Positions 44,038-52,794 of a DNA stretch of 64,000 bases are shown here, in pieces. Location of the stretch: NCBI RefSeq assembly GCF_016900775.1, contig NZ_JACJKN010000006.1, positions 62,001 through 126,000 of the forward strand, read 5' to 3'. A program made the position numbers and the translations under genes. The notes beneath the pieces were generated by a model that did no database searches, was not told the origin of the DNA, and worked only from the letters and a program-made list of their open reading frames with translations. The stretch is from Olsenella uli (GTDB taxonomy: Bacteria > Actinomycetota > Coriobacteriia > Coriobacteriales > Atopobiaceae). Positions within the stretch are counted from its first letter, which is position 1; each line of letters starts with the position of its first letter.

Positions 44038-46077
44038 CTACGCGAGGTACCAGACGAAGTCCCAGGCGGGGAGCTGGAAGGTCTCGAAGCCCATGGTCTC
44101 GCCCGTGACGAGGTTGGTGTACTCGGAGCAGGACGGCATCCACACGGTCTTCTCGTCATCGCTGAAGTTAAAGACCGCGTTGAGCGTGCGGCCGCCGGCG
44201 CTCCGGCGGATCCAGAGGATGGCCGGGTCGCTGTAGTCGACGATCCCCGCCTCAGCGTCGGCGTCGAAGACGTCCTCGCGCCGGCGGATGGCCTCCAGCT
44301 CGCCGAGCGCGTCGAAGATGCGCTGCTGGACGCTGCCCTTCTCGTCAACGCGGTCGACGAGGCTCCAGTCGAAGCGGCCGCGGTGGATGTAGCGCGAGTC
44401 CTCGGCCTTCTCGGGGTCGTCCTTGTAGGTGTAGTCGTTCACCTGGCCGACCTCGTCTCCGCTGTAGATGATCGGCAGGCCGGACTGCGCGAGCAGGTAG
44501 GCGTGGAGCATGACGTCCTTGCGGATGGCGAGGTCCATGGCCTCCTCGTCGCCCTCGAAGCCCGCCGCCTCGATGCCGCACATGGAGGCCGTGGTGGCGC
44601 AGAAGCGGGCGTCGCCCGTGACCGGGTCGGCGTTGTAGAGCTCGCCGCGCGAGGTGCTGCCCGGCGTGTGGCCCTGGAAGTAGTCGTTGAGGTAGCGCTT
44701 GTGCGGCACCTCCTCCATGCCCCAGGTGCTGAGCGTGGCGTAGTCGAGACCCCAGCCAATGTCGTCGTGGCAGCGCAGGTAGTTGAGGAAGGTGTACTGG
44801 CTGGGCAGCCCGCAGACGGCGTCGAGCTGCGAGCGCAGCAGGCGCGTGTCGCGGCAGGCCACGGAGTTCCAGGTGGTGGCCATGGTGGTCACGTTGTAGA
44901 GCATGTGGCACTCGGGCTTCTCAACCGTCCCGAAGTAGGGCACCACCTCCACCGGCGCCATGACGACCTCGCCCAGAAGCACGATGCCGGGACACACGAT
45001 CTCGCCGATCATACGCATCATGCGCACGATGGTGTGGACCTGGGGGAGGTTCCGGCAGTTGGTGCCGAGCTGCTTCCAGATGTAGGGCACGGCGTCGATG
45101 CGGATGATGTCCATGCCCTGGTTGGCCAGGTAGAGGAAGTTGTACATCATCTCGTTGAAGACGCGCGGGTTGCGGTAGTTGAGGTCCCACTGGTAGGGGT
45201 AGAACTGCGTCATCACGGACTGGCCGAGTTCCGGCAGGTAGGTGAAGTGGCCGGGCGCGGTGGTGGGGAAGACCTGGGGGACGTCGCGGGTGTACTGGTC
45301 GATCACGGCCTGGTTGCTCTCGAAGAAGTACCGGCTCATGTACTCGCCCTCGCCCGCGCGGGCGCGCCGGGCCCACTCGTGGTCCTCCGAGGTGTGGTTC
45401 ATGACGAAGTCCATGCAGAGGCTGATGCCCTTCTTGTGGCACTTCTCGGCGAGGTGCGCCAGGTCCTCCATCGTGCCGAGCTCGGGCTTCACGCGGCGGA
45501 AGTCCTTGACGGCGTAGCCGCCGTCCGAGCGGCTCTTGTCCGCGGGCGTGTCCAGGAACGGCATGAGGTGGAGGTAGTTCACGCCCACGCGCTCGAGGTA
45601 GTCCAGGCGGTCCTCCACGCCCCGGATGTTGCCGGCGAAGTTGTCGATGTACATCTGCATGCCGAGCATGTCGCGGCTGCGGTACCACTCGCCGGCGGCT
45701 GCGCGCTCGGCGTCGAGGGCGCGCAGCTGCTCGGAGCGCGCGTCGTAGTAGGCCCGCATCTGGTCGAGGAGCTCGGCGAACATGTCGCTGTTGTCGTAGA
45801 GCTCCATGTAGAGCCAACGGAGCTCGTCGTGGTGGCGGGCGAGCCGCTCCTGGAAGACGGCGTCGGCCTTCGCGCGCGCCGCCTTGGTGGCGCTCGGCTT
45901 GGCGGCCGCGGCCTTGGCGGCGGTGGCGCTCGGCTTGGTGGCCTTGGCGGCGGTGGCGCGCGGCTTGGCGGTGGCGGCCTTGGCGGCGGTGGCGCGCGGC
46001 TTGGCGGCCGCAGCCTTTGACGTCCTTCTCGCCGGCGCCTTCTTGGCCGGGCTCTTCCTCGTGGCCTTCTCCGTCAT
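44038..46077 (-). CDS. Amylosucrase-like GH13 enzyme with a histone H1-like N-terminal tail
   Basis: 679 residues. The catalytic part matches amylosucrase/GH13_4: YLHLMPFLDTP, DFVMNHTSEDHEW, GMDIIRIDAVPY (nucleophile Asp), LLGEVVMAP (acid/base Glu) and LRCHDDIGW (transition-state Asp). Amylosucrase splits sucrose and builds an alpha-glucan; sucrose phosphorylase-like or hydrolytic action cannot be excluded. Residues 1-70 are a Lys/Ala/Pro/Thr-rich low-complexity tail (KSPAKKAPARR, repeated AAKPRATAAKA) like histone H1. GAAAGGAC precedes the ATG. Two LacI-type operators upstream place it in the sucrose regulon. Confidence 0.88.
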   Translation of the reverse strand: MTEKATRKSPAKKAPARRTSKAAAAKPRATAAKAATAKPRATAAKATKPSATAAKAAAAKPSATKAARAKADAVFQERLARHHDELRWLYMELYDNSDMFAELLDQMRAYYDARSEQLRALDAERAAAGEWYRSRDMLGMQMYIDNFAGNIRGVEDRLDYLERVGVNYLHLMPFLDTPADKSRSDGGYAVKDFRRVKPELGTMEDLAHLAEKCHKKGISLCMDFVMNHTSEDHEWARRARAGEGEYMSRYFFESNQAVIDQYTRDVPQVFPTTAPGHFTYLPELGQSVMTQFYPYQWDLNYRNPRVFNEMMYNFLYLANQGMDIIRIDAVPYIWKQLGTNCRNLPQVHTIVRMMRMIGEIVCPGIVLLGEVVMAPVEVVPYFGTVEKPECHMLYNVTTMATTWNSVACRDTRLLRSQLDAVCGLPSQYTFLNYLRCHDDIGWGLDYATLSTWGMEEVPHKRYLNDYFQGHTPGSTSRGELYNADPVTGDARFCATTASMCGIEAAGFEGDEEAMDLAIRKDVMLHAYLLAQSGLPIIYSGDEVGQVNDYTYKDDPEKAEDSRYIHRGRFDWSLVDRVDEKGSVQQRIFDALGELEAIRRREDVFDADAEAGIVDYSDPAILWIRRSAGGRTLNAVFNFSDDEKTVWMPSCSEYTNLVTGETMGFETFQLPAWDFVWYLA

Positions 46078-46141
46078 GGGCGGTCCTTTCCCCCTCTGCG
46101 TATGCTCCCGCACGCATTCTAGCGGTGCGCCCGCCCAAAGG

Positions 46142-46189
46142 TGGGAACGATTCCGCGGGCGTAGGCAACGAGGGGTGGGAACGTTCCCC
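46142..46189 (-). promoter_or_regulatory. Two LacI-type operators before the amylosucrase gene
   Basis: TGGGAACGATTCCG (46142-46155) and TGGGAACGTTCCCC (46176-46189), both with central CG and 34 nt apart. They match the operators of the PTS gene (inverse of TGAGAACGTTCCCA is TGGGAACGTTCTCA). Confidence 0.7.
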
Positions 46190-46321
46190 TGCGCCGCCGC
46201 CCGCTGATCGCGAGGCGCGGCCCTCCTCTCGCCGCGCGCCGTCTTGGGGCCGGCGACGGGGCGGGTCGGCGCGCGATGGGGTATAACAGCCTCAAACGGC
46301 AATCGAGGCGAGGAGGAACCC

Positions 46322-46843
46322 ATGAACAGCGTCATCCAGGGCATGCTGGACCGCCGGAGCGTCCGCGCGTACACCGACGAGGTGCCGAGCCGCGAGCAGG
46401 TCGACCAGGTCGTCGAGGCCGGCCTCTGGGCGGCGAGCGGCATGAACCGCCAGGGCCCCATCATCGTGGCCGTCACCAACCGCGCGCTGCGCGACCGCCT
46501 CTCGCGCATGAACGCCGAGATAATCGGCGACCCCAGCCGCGACCCGTTCTACGGCGCGCCGGTCGTGCTCGTGGTGCTTGCCCCGCGCGACCAGCCCAAC
46601 CGCGTCTACGACGGCAGCCTCGTCATGGGCAACCTCATGCTCGCCGCGCACGCGCTGGGGCTCGGCAGCTGCTGGATCCACCGCGCCCGCGAGGAGTTTG
46701 ACACCCCCGAGGGCAAGGCCATCCTCGCCGAGCTGGGCGTCGAGGGCGACTACGAGGGCATCGGCCACTGCATCCTGGGGTATGCGGCCGAGGTGCCGGA
46801 GCCCAAGCCGAGGAGGGACGGTCGCGTTTATTACGCGGAGTAG
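46322..46843 (+). CDS. Nitroreductase-family FMN protein
   Basis: 173 residues. It starts with the typical MLDRRSVRAYTDEVPSREQ, where the RRSxR motif binds FMN phosphate. AGLWAASGMNRQGPIIVAVT and LVMGNLMLAAHALGLGSCWIH are family motifs, and ILGYAAEVPEPKPRR closes the domain. The family reduces nitro compounds, quinones or flavins with NAD(P)H; the physiological substrate is unknown. AGGAGGAAC precedes the ATG. Confidence 0.93.
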   Translation: MNSVIQGMLDRRSVRAYTDEVPSREQVDQVVEAGLWAASGMNRQGPIIVAVTNRALRDRLSRMNAEIIGDPSRDPFYGAPVVLVVLAPRDQPNRVYDGSLVMGNLMLAAHALGLGSCWIHRAREEFDTPEGKAILAELGVEGDYEGIGHCILGYAAEVPEPKPRRDGRVYYAE

Positions 46844-46878
46844 GCCGCGGCGGCCGCGCGTTCTGTTAGCCTAGGAAG

Positions 46879-46906
46879 GCGCCGGGTTCTTCTCGGCGTC
46901 TTTTTT
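46879..46906 (+). terminator. Terminator after the nitroreductase gene
   Basis: CGCCG and CGGCG flank GGTTCTTCT, followed by TCTTTTTTCC. The loop again carries the GTTCTTCTC motif. Confidence 0.7.
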
Positions 46907-46918
46907 CCTTGGACGGAA

Positions 46919-47893
46919 GTGAGCAACGTGGACCTCAGCCAAGCCATAGAGTGCGCGAGCGCCTTCGTGTTTCCCGGCTTCCTCACGGACGACGCGTCGC
47001 TCTCCGCCGAGCGCGCCAAGAACGAGGAGGCGCTCGGGGTGCTGCGCGCCGCCTGGGCGGAGGCGCCCGCCGGCCGCGAGCCGTTCCCGTACGACCTCGT
47101 GCTCTCCCTCGCGGACAGAAACCGCGACGTCTGCGACCGCTTTGGCATAGAGAAGCTGCGCGACCTCTCTCCCTCGAGCCTCGCGCGCGGGCTTTCCGCG
47201 GCCGACCTCATCCATGCCGTGGCGGTGCTCCAGCACCGCACGGACGCGCAGGTGACGGCGCTCGCCGGCCCGGACGCGCGCGACCTCAACGTGGCCTGGG
47301 TGGACGCGCCGGTCTCCGGCATGGTCGTGGGGATCGACATCGAGACCACGGACCGCGACCCGGCGCGCGGCTACATCATCAACGTGGGCCTGGAGTTCAT
47401 GACCATCGGGCCCAAGGCCAAGCCGCACGACCCCTTTGCCGGCTACTTCGGCCTGCCCGAGATGTACGCCGAGAAGGGCGTGCCGCTCGCGGACATCCAC
47501 AAGATCTCGTGGTCCGACCTCGAGGGCAAGACCCCCTTCCGCGAGGACAAGCAGGTGCAGAAGGCGCTTCTGGCCGCGATGTGCGCCTACCCGTTCATGG
47601 CGCACAACGCCGCCTTCGAGGACTCCTGGTTCATGCTGCACATCGACGGCTACGCCGAGGCGCGCAAGGCCGGGCGCGTGGTGGTCGTGGACTCGCGCGA
47701 CATCTGCCGCCGCGTGGACCCCGAGACGCGCATCCTGCCCCACGAGCAGCGGCCGGCGTCGCTCGAGAGCTGGGCGCGCCGCCGCGGTACGCTCAAGGCG
47801 GGGGAGTCGGAGCGCCACCTCGGCCTCGACGACGTGGAGCTCATGCTCGCCACGGTCCAGGCGGAGTTCACGGCCCGCAACATGCTCGCCTGA
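46919..47893 (+). CDS. DEDDh-type 3'-5' exonuclease domain protein
   Basis: 324 residues. The C-terminal half (about 135-324) shows the exonuclease motifs VVGIDIETTDRDP (ExoI, Asp and Glu), MAHNAAFEDSWFM (ExoII) and RHLGLDDVELML (ExoIII, His-x4-Asp), as in RNase T/DNA polymerase III epsilon. The N-terminal 130 residues are helical and of unknown function. GTG at 46919 is close to its Shine-Dalgarno-like GGACGGAA; the GTG at 46928 has better spacing, so the start is uncertain by three codons. Substrate, DNA or RNA, is unknown. Confidence 0.85.
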   Translation: MSNVDLSQAIECASAFVFPGFLTDDASLSAERAKNEEALGVLRAAWAEAPAGREPFPYDLVLSLADRNRDVCDRFGIEKLRDLSPSSLARGLSAADLIHAVAVLQHRTDAQVTALAGPDARDLNVAWVDAPVSGMVVGIDIETTDRDPARGYIINVGLEFMTIGPKAKPHDPFAGYFGLPEMYAEKGVPLADIHKISWSDLEGKTPFREDKQVQKALLAAMCAYPFMAHNAAFEDSWFMLHIDGYAEARKAGRVVVVDSRDICRRVDPETRILPHEQRPASLESWARRRGTLKAGESERHLGLDDVELMLATVQAEFTARNMLA

Positions 47894-47931
47894 CGCCCGG
47901 GCGCCCGGTCCGGGCCCGTTGGCGCCCGCCG

Positions 47932-48080
47932 CGGGTACGTACACGCCGTTTTCGGGTACGTACACGCCTCGGGCGTCGACGTTCTTCTCGCCAAGCGCTC
48001 TGCCTGCGGGTCCTTGGCTGCATGGTACCGTATGAATTATCAAATTGCGTACGCATCCGGAGGGGGAGTGTACGTACCCG
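47932..48080. repeat. CGGGTACGTACACGCC repeats
   Basis: Two direct copies (47932-47947, 47953-47968; 21-nt period) and one inverted partial copy GTGTACGTACCCG (48068-48080). The palindrome TGCGTACGCA lies at 48046-48055. The 290-bp gap holds nothing else evident except a GTTCTTCTCGCC copy at 47981. These may be operator sites for the aminopeptidase gene or a repeat element. Confidence 0.65.
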
Positions 48081-48183
48081 GGAGGGCGTGCGCCCGGAGG
48101 CGCCCGGCGCGCCGAGAAGTGCTAGGCTGGACGGTCGCGCTTCGCAAACGACCTGCGAAAGAATCTGCGACCGAAGGAGACCT

Positions 48184-49509
48184 ATGATCGAGAAGGACGT
48201 CGCCGCCGGGCTCGTCGAGTTTGTCCGCGCATGCCCGAGCATGTTCCACACCGCCGCCGCCATCCGCGCTCGGCTCGACGCCGCCGGGTTTGCCTATCTG
48301 CCCGAGGGCGACGCCTGGGCCATGGAGCCGGGCGGGCGCTACTACACCGTCCGCAACAACTCGAGCGTCGTGGCGTGGAAGGTCGGCGCCGAGCTCCCCG
48401 AGGACGGCTACCACTTCCAGCTGGCCGCCGCCCACGGCGACTCGCCCACCTACAAGGTGAAGGCGGCGCCCGTGCTCGAGGGCCCGGAGGGGTACCTCCG
48501 CCTGGACGTCGAGGCCTACGGCGGCATGCTCGACCACACGTGGCTGGACCGGCCGCTCGGCCTTGCGGGCCGCGTGCTCGTGCGCGACGGCGCGCGCGTG
48601 GAGAGCCGCCTCGTGGACATCGCCGAGGACGTCTGTCTCATCCCGAGCGTGCCCATCCACCTGGACCGCGCGAGCGGCCTTACGCCCGAGCTCAACCGCG
48701 CGGTGGACCTCTGCCCGCTCTTCTCGGCGGGCGAGCTTCCCGCGGGGGCCTTCGACGAGATGGTGGCTGAGGCCGCGGGCTGCGAGCCGGCGGACGTCCT
48801 CGCGCGCGACCTCTTCCTCGTGGCCCACGAGGAGCCGCGCGTCTGGGGCCGCGCTGGCGAGTTCGTCTCCGCAGGCCATCTCGACGACCTCCAGTGCGCC
48901 TATGTGGCGCTCGAGGCCTTCCTCGCGGCGGATAACCCGGGCGACGTGAGCGTCTACGCGTGCTTCGACAACGAGGAGGTGGGCTCGGGCACCAAGCAGG
49001 GGGCGCTGTCCACGCTGCTCGCCGACACGCTCTCCCGCACGAGCGCGGCGCTCGGCCGCACGCCCGAGGAGCACCTGCGCGCGCTCGCCGGCTCCATGCT
49101 CGTGAGCTGCGACAACGCGCACGCCGTCCACCCCGCCCACCCCGAGAAGTTCGATGCGGCCAACCGCTGCCGGCTCAACGGCGGCCTCGTCATCAAGGAG
49201 GCGGCCAACCAGCACTACTGCACGGACGCCTTCAGCCGCGCCGTCCTCGTTGCCGTGCTGGAGCGCGCGGGCGTGCCGTACCAGACCTTTGCCAACCGCT
49301 CGGACGTGGCCGGCGGCTCCACGCTCGGCAACCTCTCCAACACCCAGGTGAGCGTGCACGCCGTGGACGTGGGCCTGCCGCAGCTGGCCATGCACTCCGT
49401 CTTTGAGACGGCGGGCGCCCGCGACACGGCGCTCGGCATCGCCGCACTCACGGCGTTCTACGAGGCCGACCTGCGCATCGACGGCTCAGACGCGGCGGAG
49501 ATCGCCTAA
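48184..49509 (+). CDS. M18-family aminopeptidase
   Basis: 441 residues, cytoplasmic zinc aminopeptidase of the aspartyl aminopeptidase group. Metal-site motifs: AAAHGDSPTYKVK (His-x-Asp), YACFDNEEVGSGTKQG (catalytic Glu pair), SCDNAHAVHP and LAMHSVFETAGARD (final His). It releases N-terminal acidic or neutral residues from peptides. GAAGGAGA precedes the ATG. The stop codon TAA lies within the GCCTAAAAGGGG palindrome, so the repeat supplies the end of the protein. Confidence 0.93.
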   Translation: MIEKDVAAGLVEFVRACPSMFHTAAAIRARLDAAGFAYLPEGDAWAMEPGGRYYTVRNNSSVVAWKVGAELPEDGYHFQLAAAHGDSPTYKVKAAPVLEGPEGYLRLDVEAYGGMLDHTWLDRPLGLAGRVLVRDGARVESRLVDIAEDVCLIPSVPIHLDRASGLTPELNRAVDLCPLFSAGELPAGAFDEMVAEAAGCEPADVLARDLFLVAHEEPRVWGRAGEFVSAGHLDDLQCAYVALEAFLAADNPGDVSVYACFDNEEVGSGTKQGALSTLLADTLSRTSAALGRTPEEHLRALAGSMLVSCDNAHAVHPAHPEKFDAANRCRLNGGLVIKEAANQHYCTDAFSRAVLVAVLERAGVPYQTFANRSDVAGGSTLGNLSNTQVSVHAVDVGLPQLAMHSVFETAGARDTALGIAALTAFYEADLRIDGSDAAEIA

Positions 49510-49532
49510 AAGGGGACAGGCCCCTTTTAGGC
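49504..49532. repeat. GGGGACAGGCCCC-family palindrome over a stop codon
   Basis: GCCTAAAAGGGG and CCCCTTTTAGGC are perfect 12-bp arms around ACAGG. The TAA of the aminopeptidase gene is inside the first arm. Confidence 0.9.
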
Positions 49533-49543
49533 GAGTTCTCAGC

Positions 49544-49580
49544 AAAAAGGGCGCGGGGCCCCGGAGGAGGCCCCGCGCCC
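49544..49580 (-). terminator. Terminator of the phosphofructokinase gene
   Basis: GGGCGCGGGGCC and GGCCCCGCGCCC (49549-49560, 49569-49580) form a 12-bp stem. On the minus strand a run of five T follows at 49548-49544. Confidence 0.85.
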
Positions 49581-49622
49581 GGCGGCCTGTTCGCGCGAGG
49601 GGCGCGGGCCGAGAAGTGCGGC

Positions 49623-50702
49623 CTACTCGTCGCCGAAGCTGATCCCCATGGCCTTGGCCTCCTTGACGAGGTCGCTCTTGGGGTCGACGTACTTGAGCTT
49701 GCCGGCCACGTCCTTGAGCGGCACGCGGCACATCTTGCCGTTGACCTGCGCGATCATGACGCCGTACTTGCCCTTGAGGCAGGAGAGCGCCGCCTCGACG
49801 CCGCACTGGGTGGCAAAGATGCGGTCCTGGGCGTCCGGCTGCCCGCCGCGCTGGGTGTGGCCGGGGATGGCGATGCGAATCTCGCGGCCGGTGCGCTTGT
49901 CGATCTCCGCCGCGATGTCGTAGGCGACCGACGGCGAGGTGCGCGCGGCCACGAGCTTCTTGTACTCCTTCTTCGAGAGCGCGGCCTCCTCCTTGGAGAT
50001 GGCGCCCTCGGCCACCACGACGATCGTGAAGCGCGAGCCGGCCTTGTCGCGGTCCTCGATGACGCGGATGACGTTCTCGATGTCGTAGGGGATCTCGGGG
50101 ATGAGGATGACGTCGGCGCCGCCGGCCACGCCCGCGTAGAGCGGGATCCAGCCGACCTTGTGGCCCATGATCTCGATCACGAAGACGCGGCCGTGGGAGC
50201 TCGCGGTGGTGTGGATCTCGTCGATGCAGCGGGTGGCCACCTCGACGGAGCTCGTGAAGCCGAAGGTCATGTCGGTGCCGTAGGTGTCGTTGTCGATGGT
50301 CTTGGGAAGCGCGATGACGTTCAGGCCCTCCTGGGAGAGGCGGTTGGCGGTCTTGGTGGAGCCGTTGCCGCCGAGCATGAACAGGCAGTCCAGCTTGAGC
50401 TTGGCGTAGGTGTGCTTCATCGCCTCGACCTTGTTGACGCCGTCGGCCTCGGGCGTGTCGAGCAGCTTGAAGGGGGTGCGGCTCGTGCCGAGCACGGTCC
50501 CGCCGCGCGTGAGCAGGCCAGAGAAGTCGCGGTTGTCCATCATGCGGAAGCGCTCGTAGATGAGGCCCTGGTAGCCGTCCTCAAAGCCGTAGACCTCGAC
50601 GGGCTCTTCGGACTGGCGGTAGAGCGTCTTGACGATGCCGCGCATGGTGGCATTGAGCGCCTGGCAGTCGCCGCCGCTCGTGAGAAGACCGACTCGAAGC
50701 AT
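49623..50702 (-). CDS. pfkA: 6-phosphofructokinase
   Basis: 359 residues; phosphorylates fructose-6-phosphate in glycolysis. VGLLTSGGDCQALNATMRG is the N-terminal phosphate-binding block and LGGNGSTKTANRL the donor-binding site. LPKTIDNDTYGTDMTFGF holds the catalytic region and PGHTQRGGQPDAQDR the substrate site. The Gly after GGN (position 104 in E. coli) suggests ATP. The Lys in PKTIDND, where E. coli has Gly, is shared with pyrophosphate-using enzymes. This is the mixed long type common in Actinobacteria and Clostridia; ATP is more likely. GGGAAGGA precedes the ATG. Confidence 0.94.
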   Translation of the reverse strand: MLRVGLLTSGGDCQALNATMRGIVKTLYRQSEEPVEVYGFEDGYQGLIYERFRMMDNRDFSGLLTRGGTVLGTSRTPFKLLDTPEADGVNKVEAMKHTYAKLKLDCLFMLGGNGSTKTANRLSQEGLNVIALPKTIDNDTYGTDMTFGFTSSVEVATRCIDEIHTTASSHGRVFVIEIMGHKVGWIPLYAGVAGGADVILIPEIPYDIENVIRVIEDRDKAGSRFTIVVVAEGAISKEEAALSKKEYKKLVAARTSPSVAYDIAAEIDKRTGREIRIAIPGHTQRGGQPDAQDRIFATQCGVEAALSCLKGKYGVMIAQVNGKMCRVPLKDVAGKLKYVDPKSDLVKEAKAMGISFGDE

Positions 50703-50886
50703 GGTACATCCTTCCCTCTGGGCTCACAGATAGGAAAAGTATGCACCTCGCTCGGCGGAATGCAGAGTATTCTCCGCGAGCGGTATCGTTCCCAGTGCGA
50801 CGGGGGGACGAGCGAGCCGTTGCCGCTCCGTCTCCCCGCCGCCACTGCTACCATGGCGAGAAGAACGTCGAGCCGGGGAGGGTCCC

Positions 50887-51306
50887 ATGACATCAGACGA
50901 GCGACGAGAAGTGGCCGAGGCCGTGGCGGCGGGACGCCGCGCGCTCGCCAGCCTGGAGGAGGCCGCGGACGCCCTGGGCAGCGCGAGCAACTGGGGGCTC
51001 TTCGACCTTCTCGCGGGCGGCATCATCACGAGCCTGGTCAAGCGCTCGCGGCTCGATGACGCCGAGGAGGCGCTCGAGCGCGCCCGGGCCGATCTCTACG
51101 CCTTCACGCGCGAGGTCTCCGACGTGCGCGGGATCGAGGAGCTGCGCGTGAACGTGGGCGGCCTCGCCTCCGCGCTCGACATCCTTGTGGACAACCCGTT
51201 CGTGGACCTCTACGTGCAGAAGAGGATCGATGACGCCGAGGAGAACGTGCAGGCCGCGATCGGGGCAACAAGGACGGTGCTCCGCCGCCTGGAGTCGCTG
51301 CGCTGA
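50887..51306 (+). CDS. Conserved hypothetical protein with helical repeats
   Basis: 139 residues, no recognised family. A Glu/Ala-rich helix comes first (about 1-30), then a Gly-rich segment WGLFDLLAGGIITSLVKRSRLDDAEEALE, then two long amphipathic helices. RLDDAEEALERARADL and KRIDDAEENVQAAIGAT look like an internal duplication of a (K/R)xxxDDAEE motif. No signal peptide or clear membrane helix, although the Gly-rich part is hydrophobic. A good GGGGAGGG site and the GGCGAGAAGAAC motif precede the ATG. Followed by a palindrome of the TGACAAAGGTG family. Confidence 0.7.
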   Translation: MTSDERREVAEAVAAGRRALASLEEAADALGSASNWGLFDLLAGGIITSLVKRSRLDDAEEALERARADLYAFTREVSDVRGIEELRVNVGGLASALDILVDNPFVDLYVQKRIDDAEENVQAAIGATRTVLRRLESLR

Positions 51307-51310
51307 CAAA

Positions 51311-51379
51311 TGCTGACAAAGGTGTCAGGGGCGTTTGTCATGAAAATTATGACAAACGCCCCCGTCACCCCTGCCAGCA
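51311..51379. repeat. TGACAAAGGTG-family inverted repeat
   Basis: Arms 51311-51341 and 51349-51379, nearly perfect (a few mismatches in the outer third), loop GAAAATT. It follows the hypothetical gene and precedes paaK. Confidence 0.85.
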
Positions 51380-51483
51380 TCACGCCGTTCACCGTTTCCG
51401 TTTGCGAACGCCGGTGACACGCCCGTCCTTCTCGCCATAGAATCTCCTCATCTGTGGTTTTGGGTTCCAGAAAGGGTAGGCAG

Positions 51484-52794
51484 GTGGGCAAGATGCAGGA
51501 GATTCTCCACGCGCCCCACGAGCAGATCGAGGCGATTCAGCTCGAGGGCATCAAGAAGACCGTGATCAAGTGTTACGAGAACGTGCCGTTCTACCGCGAG
51601 AAGTTCGACGAGGCCGGCTTCGACCCGTACGCGGTCACGAGCCTCGCCGACCTCGAGCGCGCGCCCTTCACCACCAAGCAGGACATGCGCGACAACTACC
51701 CGTACAAGATGTTCGCCGAGCCGCTCAAGAACTGCCGCGAGATCCACATGTCCTCCGGCACCACGGGCGTGGCCACGGTGGGCGGCTACACCCAGCACGA
51801 CCTGGAGATCTGGGGTGAGTGCTTCGCCCGCGGCATCGAGTACGCCCACGGCGGCGAGGACGACATCTGCCACGTCTGCTACGGTTACGGGCTTTTCACC
51901 GGCGGCCTCGGCGCGCACTACGGCGGCCTCTACGCGGGCGCCACGGTCATCCCCATGTCCGCCGGCAACACCGAGCGCCAGATTCGCGTGCTCAAGGAGA
52001 TGGGCTCCACGATCATCTGCTGCACGCCGAGCTACGCCATGCACATCGCCGACACCGCCCTCGAGATGGGGATCGACCCGGCTCGCGACTTCCACCTGCG
52101 CGCGGGCATCCACGGCGCCGAGCCCTTCAGCGACAACTTCCGCCGCGACCTCGAGCGCAAGCTCAACTACCACGTGCTCGACGTCTACGGCCTCACCGAG
52201 ACCATGGGCCCGGGCGTGGCCATCGAGTGCTGGGAGCAGGACGGCCTGCACCTTGCCGAGGACCACTTCTACGCGGAGATCATCGACCCCAACACCGGCG
52301 AGGTCCTGCCCGACGGCGAGTGGGGCGAGCTCGTGCTCACCACCACCGACCGCGAGGCCACGCCCGTCGTGCGCTATCGCACGCGCGACATCACGCGGAT
52401 CCTCCCCGGCGAGTGCGCCTGCGGCTGCACACACCGCCGCATCGACCGCATCCACGGCCGCACCGACGACATGCTCATCATCCGTGGCGTCAACGTCTTC
52501 CCGAGCCAGATCGAGGACGTCATGAAGACGTTCGCGCAGGTCAGCTCCTGGTACCAGATCGAGATCGACACCGACCAGCGCTCGCTCGACCTGGTCACGC
52601 TCAAGGCCGAGGTCAACCCCGACTTTGCCTTCGACTCCGTGGCCGCCGTCGAGCGCCTGCAGAAGGAGATCTCGGCGCGCCTCAAGACCGCGCTCTCCGT
52701 GGGCGTGCGCGTCAAGCTCGTGGAGCCCAAGACCATCGCGCGCAGCGAGGGCAAGGCCAAGCGCATCGTCGACCTGCGAAAGGGGATCAAGTAA
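51484..52794 (+). CDS. paaK: Phenylacetate-CoA ligase family protein
   Basis: 436 residues, adenylate-forming enzyme. Motifs: MSSGTTGVATVGGYT (phosphate-binding P-loop), DVYGLTETMGPGVAIEC (A5), VVRYRTRDITRI (A7) and GRTDDMLIIRGVNVFPSQIE (A8). The last Lys is in SEGKAKRIVDLR. In gut anaerobes paralogues pair with an ACT-domain protein and indolepyruvate ferredoxin oxidoreductase and activate aryl acetates from amino-acid fermentation; here only the ACT partner is present. GTG at 51484 follows GGGTAGG; ATG at 51493 is an alternative. The stop overlaps the start of the ACT gene (TAATG). Confidence 0.93.
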   Translation: MGKMQEILHAPHEQIEAIQLEGIKKTVIKCYENVPFYREKFDEAGFDPYAVTSLADLERAPFTTKQDMRDNYPYKMFAEPLKNCREIHMSSGTTGVATVGGYTQHDLEIWGECFARGIEYAHGGEDDICHVCYGYGLFTGGLGAHYGGLYAGATVIPMSAGNTERQIRVLKEMGSTIICCTPSYAMHIADTALEMGIDPARDFHLRAGIHGAEPFSDNFRRDLERKLNYHVLDVYGLTETMGPGVAIECWEQDGLHLAEDHFYAEIIDPNTGEVLPDGEWGELVLTTTDREATPVVRYRTRDITRILPGECACGCTHRRIDRIHGRTDDMLIIRGVNVFPSQIEDVMKTFAQVSSWYQIEIDTDQRSLDLVTLKAEVNPDFAFDSVAAVERLQKEISARLKTALSVGVRVKLVEPKTIARSEGKAKRIVDLRKGIK

